Positions 7,569 through 13,166 of a DNA stretch of 22,732 bases are shown one piece after another. Position numbers and translations under genes: made by a program. The stretch is from Oscillospiraceae bacterium (GTDB taxonomy: Bacteria; Bacillota; Clostridia; Oscillospirales; Ruminococcaceae): contig JAFUWP010000272.1 in NCBI GenBank assembly GCA_017483405.1, positions 1 to 22,732 on the forward strand. The letters run 5' to 3'. The notes below the pieces were generated by a model. It did no database searches, was not told where the DNA came from, and saw nothing but the letters and a program-made list of their open reading frames with translations. Position 1 is the first letter of the stretch. Every line of letters begins with the position of its first letter.

Positions 7569-7649
7569 ATGATGCATTTTGTAGTTTGTCCCTGCTGTTG
7601 TTGTCAGAAAAATTTGATAATTTATGGCAGAAGAACAGCTATTCGGTAA
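7569..7649 (+). CDS. Cysteine-codon-rich leader peptide (candidate)
   Basis: A 26-codon frame: MMHFVVCPCCCCQKNLIIYG followed by RRTAIR. It has a good ribosome site (AAAGGAG at 7552-7558, 10 bases before ATG) and follows a near-consensus promoter. Five of six consecutive codons from 7587 are Cys. The Cys-codon region CCCTGCTGT (7590-7598) is the exact reverse complement of ACAGCAGGG (7668-7676) in the terminator just downstream, and AGCTGTTCTT beside the ribosome site (7557-7566) is the exact reverse complement of AAGAACAGCT (7631-7640) inside the frame. This is the arrangement expected of a translated leader that senses cysteinyl-tRNA and controls a terminator. A small cysteine-rich product with its own role is the alternative. 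That it is translated is well suggested; its function is inference. Confidence 0.55.
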   Translation: MMHFVVCPCCCCQKNLIIYGRRTAIR

Positions 7650-7659
7650 TCAGTTCATT

Positions 7660-7684
7660 ATGCCCTGACAGCAGGGTATTTTTA
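7660..7684 (+). terminator. Attenuator-like terminator after the Cys leader
   Basis: Stem CCCTG-ACAG-CAGGG extended by A-T, T-A and G-T pairs to 8 bp (7660-7679), followed by TTTTT. Its right half can pair instead with the Cys codons of the leader (7590-7598), so formation of this terminator could depend on ribosome position. Confidence 0.65.
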
Positions 7685-7696
7685 TCATGAGTTGGC

Positions 7697-7726
7697 GCGG
7701 AGTATGCAGGTTTCTGCATACTCCGC
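7697..7726 (+). repeat. 13-bp perfect hairpin before the methyltransferase
   Basis: GCGGAGTATGCAG and CTGCATACTCCGC with a GTTT loop. The following bases (TTTAGTT) make only a weak T tract, so it may be a second, leaky terminator or an mRNA-stabilising/processing structure in the methyltransferase 5' untranslated region. Confidence 0.6.
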
Positions 7727-7773
7727 TTTAGTTATGCCTGATTGATTTTATTTAAGATAGGAGTTTGTTGATT

Positions 7774-8655
7774 ATGGTACAGCATCAGGAAAGTACAACC
7801 GCAAAATTATGCGCCTTTGCAAGGGCATTTCATTCCAACCGCGCCAGAAAGAAGATTTTCGATGATTATCTTGCTTATGATTTGATGGGACGGGAAACTT
7901 ATCAGACATTAGAAGCCTTCATCCGTGAGGAATTCACCGGCGGAGAGGATATTTCCGATTTCGTGAACCGGTATTTCGCACCGATTCCGCTTTCGAGACT
8001 GCCTTTCACCGAGCACAGATTGCAGGAATTCGCGCGGAATCAGAAAATTCAGTATGTAATATGCGGAGCAGGTGCGGATACATTTTCTTTCCGGAATGAC
8101 AATCCGGATATTGAAATCTTCGAGATTGACCATCCCGATACCCAGCGTTACAAGCTCGAACGCATCGAAGAACTGGAATGGAACATTCCGGAGAATGTGC
8201 ATTTTGTTCCGGTCGATTTTGAATCCGAACGCATGACAGATAAGCTGCTTGCCTCCGGATTCGACCCGAATAAGAAAACATTTTTCAGTATTCTGGGGGT
8301 ATCATATTATCTGACACTGCCGGTATTCACGCACACCCTCAGCCAGATTGCAGAGCTTTCCGCACTGGGGAGCGTTCTGGTATTCGATTATCCGATAAAG
8401 AATCAGTTCATCGGCAGGGCAGGGGAACTGGAAGTTATGACCGAAGCACTCGGCGAAAAGATGCAGGGCGGATTCCATTACAATGAAGTTTCCAGAGCCT
8501 TGTATCAGCTGGGTTTCCAGATTGATACCTATCTGACTCCCGAAAAAGTTCAGAAATTATATTTCGATAACCGCACCGATGATTTGAGGGCATTTGAAAA
8601 TGTCAGCCTGTTATCAGCAATTTTTACCAACGGCAGAATTGAAGATATGACCTGA
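7774..8655 (+). CDS. Class I SAM-dependent methyltransferase, LCM (leucine carboxyl methyltransferase-like) family
   Basis: 293 aa. Fold-defining motifs: QYVICGAGADTFSFR at 93-107 (SAM motif I, the family's ..GAG.DTR.yR), FEIDHPDTQRYKLERI at 116-131 with the acidic ribose-binding residue, VHFVPVDFE at 142-150, and ILGVSYYLT after that (family GV..YL). Bacterial members methylate small molecules or polyketide/peptide intermediates, mostly of unknown identity; the eukaryotic namesake methylates protein phosphatase 2A. The ATG at 7774 has AGGAG 10 bases before it; in-frame TTG codons at 7765 and 7768 are too close to that site. The gene sits alone behind the Cys-codon leader, so expression may respond to sulfur amino-acid supply. 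The substrate is unknown. Confidence 0.85.
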   Translation: MVQHQESTTAKLCAFARAFHSNRARKKIFDDYLAYDLMGRETYQTLEAFIREEFTGGEDISDFVNRYFAPIPLSRLPFTEHRLQEFARNQKIQYVICGAGADTFSFRNDNPDIEIFEIDHPDTQRYKLERIEELEWNIPENVHFVPVDFESERMTDKLLASGFDPNKKTFFSILGVSYYLTLPVFTHTLSQIAELSALGSVLVFDYPIKNQFIGRAGELEVMTEALGEKMQGGFHYNEVSRALYQLGFQIDTYLTPEKVQKLYFDNRTDDLRAFENVSLLSAIFTNGRIEDMT

Positions 8656-8661
8656 ATGAAT

Positions 8662-8705
8662 GCAGAAGTATTGCCAAAAAAAGCAATACTTCTGCTGATT
8701 TTTTT
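8662..8705 (+). terminator. Terminator of the methyltransferase gene
   Basis: Perfect 13-bp stem GCAGAAGTATTGC / GCAATACTTCTGC around an A-rich loop, then a run of seven T (8699-8705). Confidence 0.9.
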
Positions 8706-8711
8706 GGAAAT

Positions 8712-8744
8712 AAAAAACTGTATACGACATTCTGCCGTATACAG
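8712..8744 (-). terminator. Terminator of the tRNA-Pro gene
   Basis: On the minus strand CTGTATACG / CGTATACAG (9 bp) followed by six T (8717-8712), 12 bases past the tRNA 3' end. Confidence 0.85.
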
Positions 8745-8756
8745 CCCATTATGATA

Positions 8757-8833
8757 TGGTCGAGGTGACAGGATTCGAACCTGCGGCCCCTACGTCCCGA
8801 ACGTAGTGCTCTACCAAACTGAGCCACACCTCG
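8757..8833 (-). tRNA. tRNA-Pro (anticodon CGG), CCA end encoded
   Basis: The minus strand folds as a full cloverleaf: acceptor CGAGGTG/CACCTCG, D arm with GGCTCAGTTTGGTAGAGC, anticodon stem CTACG/CGTAG with loop TTCGGGA (anticodon CGG), T arm with GGTTCGAATCC, discriminator A and an encoded CCA. Total 77 bases. It reads CCG proline codons. It has its own promoter and terminator and is transcribed divergently from citrate synthase. Confidence 0.97.
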
Positions 8834-8856
8834 ATGTTCTTGACTCAACAGATATT

Positions 8857-8885
8857 ATTATACCACAAAACTTCGGATTTGTAAA
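8857..8885 (-). promoter_or_regulatory. Promoter of tRNA-Pro
   Basis: On the minus strand TTTACA (8885-8880), 17-base spacer, TATAAT (8862-8857). The predicted start is about 17 bases before the tRNA 5' end. Confidence 0.8.
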
Positions 8886-8929
8886 GAGGTAAAATGCATA
8901 AATTTCAAAAAACTTTTTTTGCGTTTTTG

Positions 8930-8958
8930 TTGACTTTCTTCATAAAATATGTTATAAT
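8930..8958 (+). promoter_or_regulatory. Promoter of citrate synthase
   Basis: TTGACT at 8930-8935, 17-base spacer, TATAAT at 8953-8958; 58 bases before the chosen ATG. Confidence 0.85.
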
Positions 8959-9016
8959 TAAAGTTATATATTCAAAAACAAAATACATCACATACGAGAG
9001 AAAGGAACTGAGTATT

Positions 9017-10381
9017 ATGGCACGTTATGATTATGCGCAGGCCGCTTGTCCGCTGATTGATGAGCTGGCAGAAGCCTGCAAACAGGAATTTCCAATCAAT
9101 CCGGAATTATATACAAAATATGATGTCAAGAGAGGCCTGAGAGACCTCAACGGAAAGGGCGTACTCGCTGGACTGACCAACATCGGCAATGTAGTAGCAT
9201 CCAAAATAGTAGATGGTGTCAGCGTACCCTGTGACGGAAAACTTTACTACAGAGGCATTGATGTAGAAGATTTAGTGGCCGGATTTATCGCAGATGACCG
9301 GCTGGGCTTTGAAGAAACGACATATCTGTTACTGTTCGGAAAACTGCCGGATAAAAAACAGCTTGCGGATTTTACCGAACTGCTCGCGGAAATGAGAAAT
9401 CTGCCGGCGATTTTCACCAGAGATGTCATCATGAAAGCCCCCAGCGATAACATGATGAATACTCTTGCAAAATGCGTTCTGACACTGTATTCTTATGACA
9501 GTGCGGCGAATGATATTTCGATTCCGAACGTACTGAGACAGTGTTTGTCGCTGATTAGCCTGTTTCCGCTGATTTCGGTTTACGGGTATCAGGCTTATCA
9601 TTTCAAGGCGGGACAGAGTCTGATTATCCGTCAGCCGGATAAGAATCTTTCACTTGCGGAAAATATTTTATATATGCTTCGCGAAGACGGCAAGTTCACA
9701 CCTCTGGAGGCAAAACTGCTCGATATGGCGTTAGTGCTCCATGCGGAACACGGCGGCGGTAATAATTCAACCTTTACGGTGCATGTGGTATCATCTTCCG
9801 GAACGGATACCTATTCGGCGATTGCGGCGGCACTCGGCTCGCTGAAAGGGCCTAAACACGGCGGCGCGAATATCAAAGTCTGCCAGATGTTCGATGACCT
9901 GATGCAGAATGTCACTGACTGGGAGGATGAAGATGCACTGGAAGTTTATCTCCGGTCACTTCTGCATAAGGAAGGATTCGACCATTCCGGATTGATTTAC
10001 GGTATGGGTCATGCAGTCTACTCGATGTCCGACCCTCGTGCAAGAGTCTTCAAAGGCTTTGTGCAGAAATTATCCGTTGAGAAGAACCGCGAAAAAGAAT
10101 ATGAGTTATATGCAAGAGTGGAAAGACTTGCTTCAGAAGTGATTGCTTCAGAAAGAAAGATTTATAAGGGAGTCTGCGCGAATGTGGATTTCTACAGCGG
10201 ATTTGTTTACAGAATGCTGGGACTGCCGGAAGAATTATTCACACCGATTTTTGCCATCGCAAGAATTTCGGGCTGGTCGGCACACCGGATTGAAGAACTG
10301 ATTAATTCCAATAAAATCATCCGTCCGGCATACAAGGCCATTGTTGACCCCCGTCCTTATACGCCTTTGTCAGAACGCTGA
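9017..10381 (+). CDS. gltA: Citrate synthase (citrate/2-methylcitrate synthase family)
   Basis: 454 aa cytoplasmic enzyme condensing acetyl-CoA with oxaloacetate to citrate, the first step of the oxidative TCA arm that leads to 2-oxoglutarate and glutamate. Catalytic residues are in place: H245 in LHAEHGGGN, H281 in GPKHGGAN, H332 in GMGHAVYSMSDPRA (family G.GH..Y...DPR), and D391 in ANVDFYSG. The N-terminal 60 residues before the citrate-synthase core are typical of the longer clostridial form. A further in-frame ATG at 8894 would add 41 hydrophobic, promoter-encoded residues; I reject it because the -10 box lies inside it and AAAGGAAC stands just before the ATG at 9017. It is monocistronic with its own promoter. 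Together with the ferredoxin enzymes upstream it is part of carbon supply for biosynthesis. Confidence 0.95.
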   Translation: MARYDYAQAACPLIDELAEACKQEFPINPELYTKYDVKRGLRDLNGKGVLAGLTNIGNVVASKIVDGVSVPCDGKLYYRGIDVEDLVAGFIADDRLGFEETTYLLLFGKLPDKKQLADFTELLAEMRNLPAIFTRDVIMKAPSDNMMNTLAKCVLTLYSYDSAANDISIPNVLRQCLSLISLFPLISVYGYQAYHFKAGQSLIIRQPDKNLSLAENILYMLREDGKFTPLEAKLLDMALVLHAEHGGGNNSTFTVHVVSSSGTDTYSAIAAALGSLKGPKHGGANIKVCQMFDDLMQNVTDWEDEDALEVYLRSLLHKEGFDHSGLIYGMGHAVYSMSDPRARVFKGFVQKLSVEKNREKEYELYARVERLASEVIASERKIYKGVCANVDFYSGFVYRMLGLPEELFTPIFAIARISGWSAHRIEELINSNKIIRPAYKAIVDPRPYTPLSER

Positions 10382-10397
10382 TTTTTCCCTGTAAGGC

Positions 10398-10426
10398 TTG
10401 CAATTTATTTCAGAATATGCTATACT
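10398..10426 (+). promoter_or_regulatory. Promoter of the zinc-ribbon/GGDEF operon
   Basis: TTGCAA at 10398-10403, 17-base spacer, TATACT at 10421-10426; the ribosome site AGGAGG follows at 10449-10454. Confidence 0.75.
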
Positions 10427-10463
10427 GAATATAAATCATTTGATTCTCAGGAGGTTTTTTATT

Positions 10464-11141
10464 ATGGGTTTTTTTGATAAATTAGGTGCAAATCTGACAA
10501 ACGAAAGCCGGAAGTTTTCTCAGAAAGTGAAAAATTCCTCGGATGCCAGCAAGCTGATGAGCGAAATCACTGCCGAAAATAAGAACATTCAGGAAAATCT
10601 GACTGCTATCGGCAGAACGTATTATGATAATCATAAAGATGAACCGGATGAAATGTTTCGGGATATGGTGGATGCAATTTCCAAATCAGAACAGAGAATC
10701 GCAGAATTGCAGGAATCCATCAGAGTTATCCGCGCCAGAGAGCCGGAACTTGTTCCCGTGCCGGAAGATGCTCCTGCTCCTGTCAGAGCGCAGACGGCAA
10801 AGCCTTCGGCTATGGTCTGCATGGGATGCGGAAATACCTATCCCAGCGGAACAGCCTTCTGTTCGGTCTGCGGTCAGAAGTTAGTACCGCAGTATCAGGA
10901 TGCCGCCGAAGTTTCCGCCGCACCTGCCCAGACTGCCGAAGATATTCAGTTCCAGACCGAACCTGTTATGTCGGAAGAAGAAAAGGCTGAGGCAGTAGAT
11001 GCTGAAATCATCGAAACCACTACAACAGATTCCGCAGAGGAAGAACCCGTTGCCGAAACGGCAAAATTCTGCCCCTACTGCGGAAAGGAACTCACAACAT
11101 CCGGTCAGGCATTCTGCGAAAACTGCGGTCATGCAGTCTGA
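10464..11141 (+). CDS. Double zinc-ribbon protein with N-terminal coiled coil
   Basis: 225 aa, function unknown. The N-terminal MGFFDKLGANLTNESRKFSQ opening and a long helical, coiled-coil-like stretch (about 30-92) are common in small Firmicutes zinc-ribbon proteins. A first zinc ribbon lies at 119-136 (CMGCG...FCSVCG), then a Pro/Ala/Glu-rich linker (about 143-200), and a second zinc ribbon at 203-221 (CPYCG...FCENCG) at the C-terminus. There is no membrane segment. The ATG at 10464 is chosen because AGGAGG lies 9 bases before it; the upstream frame from 10398 overlaps the promoter. It is followed after 5 bases by the GGDEF gene, which lacks a clear ribosome site, so the two are translationally coupled and may work together. 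A protein-protein or nucleic-acid-binding adaptor is the likely kind of role. Confidence 0.8.
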   Translation: MGFFDKLGANLTNESRKFSQKVKNSSDASKLMSEITAENKNIQENLTAIGRTYYDNHKDEPDEMFRDMVDAISKSEQRIAELQESIRVIRAREPELVPVPEDAPAPVRAQTAKPSAMVCMGCGNTYPSGTAFCSVCGQKLVPQYQDAAEVSAAPAQTAEDIQFQTEPVMSEEEKAEAVDAEIIETTTTDSAEEEPVAETAKFCPYCGKELTTSGQAFCENCGHAV

Positions 11142-11146
11142 ATGTG

Positions 11147-13105
11147 ATGAAACAGCATATTCATATTGCGGTTGTCGTTTCTACGATTGATGAAGAATAT
11201 CAGAGCGGTATTCTGTACGGCATCCGGCAGTTTTCGGCCGCAAACGGGATTACTCTGGCGCATTTCGTGGCATCCGGCAACACCGGCGGAGATGCCGGCC
11301 ACGATGCAGGAGAATATAATATTTTCTCGCTGGCAGATTTTCAGCAGTTTGACGGTGTTATTCTGCTGATTAATACCATCCAGAACGTGAAATATCGTGA
11401 AGCCGTTCTGGAACGTGTGCGCTCTCTCGATATACCGACAGTATGCATTGATAAAGATGTTCCGGAATTATATGCTATCTGCATTGATAACGAAAAGGCA
11501 ATGCGTGATATTATGGAACATTTTATTCTGCATCACGGGTTTACGAAAATCAATTTTGTTTCCGGCCCTGCGGATAATATCGACAGTTCCCAGAGATTGA
11601 AAGCCTATCGGGAAATACTGGAAAAATACGGCATACCAGTAGAGGAAAAGCGTATCTGTCGGGGGAATTTCGTTTCTCGTGACGGCGCGGATGCTGTACA
11701 GAAATTCCTACAGGACGAACTTCCGCAGGCGATTGTCTGCGCAAATGATAATATGGCAATCGGCGTGATGAATGCGCTTTCGGCGCGCGGTATCCGCGTT
11801 CCGGAAGAAGTCGCCGTTTCCGGATTTGATTTTACCTATAACGCACGGAATTATGCACCGTCTTTGACTTCTGTAGAAAGGCCTCTGGAACATGTCGGTC
11901 AGCTTGCCTGCCGGAAAATTCTGAACAGGCTGGAAGGCATTCCGCAGGAACGGTGCGAAATCATGAGCACACAATGTCGCTTTTCACAAAGTTGCGGATG
12001 CGCCGAAACACCCCTCATGGATACGGATGTATTCAAGAAACGGAATTTTACAGTTCTGGAATCCTTTGCCGAAGATGTTTCATTCATCAGCCGGATGGCC
12101 TCTGCCCTGACGGAATGCGACAGTCTGGAAAAATATGCCGAAAATCTCAAACCGTTTATTCAGGAAATCCGATGCAAAGAATTCTGGCTGTGTCTCTGCG
12201 ACAGCTGGACACAGGGCATCATGGCAGATGAAAGCGAAGAAAATTATCTGATGCATATCCTGTCGCCGGAACATTATCTTACCGAAGGCTACGGAAACAG
12301 AGTGCTTGTGCCTCTGGCTTACCGGAACGGCGAATTCTTTGATATGCGTGATTTTCAAGTTTCGGAAATGCTCCCCGAACTGTTCTCGCCCGAAAACGAA
12401 CGCGGAGAATATTATTTTATGCCTCTGCACATTGGCGAACGAACCCTCGGTTACTGCGTTATGAAAGACAGCGAATTCCCTGTAAAAAGTAAGCTGTTCC
12501 ATAATTTCATCACCAATCTCAGCAATTCGCTCGAAAGTGTCAGAAAAATCCTCTGCCTGAACAGAGTCACCCAGAAATTAAATAAATTATACACTGTCGA
12601 TACGCTTGCGAATATCAATAACCGGAATGGTTTCCGCATCGGCACACAGCATCTGTTTCAGGAATGCATCCGCGAACGGAAGCCCGTTATGCTGATGTTT
12701 CTGGATATGGACGGCCTGAAATATATCAACGATACGTTCGGACATAAGGCCGGTGATAATGCTATCTGGTGCATGGCGGAAGTACTCCGTCAGGCCTGTA
12801 CGGAACAGGAAGTCTGCTGTCGGTTCGGCGGTGATGAATTCATCATATTTGCCGCGGATTATACTATTCAGAAGGCCGAAGCACTTTCCGAAAGAATCCG
12901 GAATCTTCTGGAACAGACAAATCAGAGAAAAAAATTCTCCTATACGCTGGCGGCGAGTCTGGGGTATCACATTTCCGTGCCGGAACAGGATACCAATCTG
13001 TTTCAGCTGGTCACCATCGCCGACCATGTCATGTATGAGGAAAAGAAACGGCATAAAAATTCACGTTATCTCAAACAGGGTGCGCCGCATCCTGATACCG
13101 AATAA
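11147..13105 (+). CDS. LacI-type ligand-binding domain fused to GGDEF diguanylate cyclase
   Basis: 652 aa, apparently cytoplasmic (no signal peptide or membrane segment). Residues about 4-280 match the effector domain of LacI/GalR regulators (HHGFTKINFVSGP, AIVCANDNMAIGVMNALSARGI, VAVSGFDF, SLTSVERPLEHVG), but there is no DNA-binding helix-turn-helix in front. A linker domain follows (about 285-465), then a GGDEF domain from about 484: LDMDGLKYINDTFGH holds metal-site aspartate, and GGDEF is intact at 561-565. It should make cyclic di-GMP from GTP in response to a small ligand, probably a sugar or nucleoside. The inhibitory I-site position before GGDEF reads TEQE rather than RxxD, so product inhibition is probably absent. 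ATG 11147 is used; GTG 11144 is also possible. No good ribosome site is present, so translation likely couples to the preceding gene. Confidence 0.87.
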   Translation: MKQHIHIAVVVSTIDEEYQSGILYGIRQFSAANGITLAHFVASGNTGGDAGHDAGEYNIFSLADFQQFDGVILLINTIQNVKYREAVLERVRSLDIPTVCIDKDVPELYAICIDNEKAMRDIMEHFILHHGFTKINFVSGPADNIDSSQRLKAYREILEKYGIPVEEKRICRGNFVSRDGADAVQKFLQDELPQAIVCANDNMAIGVMNALSARGIRVPEEVAVSGFDFTYNARNYAPSLTSVERPLEHVGQLACRKILNRLEGIPQERCEIMSTQCRFSQSCGCAETPLMDTDVFKKRNFTVLESFAEDVSFISRMASALTECDSLEKYAENLKPFIQEIRCKEFWLCLCDSWTQGIMADESEENYLMHILSPEHYLTEGYGNRVLVPLAYRNGEFFDMRDFQVSEMLPELFSPENERGEYYFMPLHIGERTLGYCVMKDSEFPVKSKLFHNFITNLSNSLESVRKILCLNRVTQKLNKLYTVDTLANINNRNGFRIGTQHLFQECIRERKPVMLMFLDMDGLKYINDTFGHKAGDNAIWCMAEVLRQACTEQEVCCRFGGDEFIIFAADYTIQKAEALSERIRNLLEQTNQRKKFSYTLAASLGYHISVPEQDTNLFQLVTIADHVMYEEKKRHKNSRYLKQGAPHPDTE

Positions 13106-13139
13106 AACCCCTGCGGATTTCACTCCGCAAGGGTTTTAT
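13105..13139 (+). terminator. Terminator of the zinc-ribbon/GGDEF operon
   Basis: 13-bp stem AAACCCCTGCGGA / TCCGCAAGGGTTT with one mismatch, ending in TTTTATT. It begins at the last base of the GGDEF stop codon. Confidence 0.85.
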
Positions 13140-13166
13140 TCTTTATGAGATGAGATTATAAGGAGC

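Noticed and set aside
8624..8848. 74-codon minus-strand frame over the tRNA
   Set aside because: It contains the translated tRNA (GVAQFGRALRSGRRGRRFESCHLDH), a classic false protein; the tRNA explains the sequence.
8894..9016. N-terminal extension of citrate synthase (41 residues)
   Set aside because: The promoter -35 and -10 lie inside it, and a proper ribosome site precedes the ATG at 9017.
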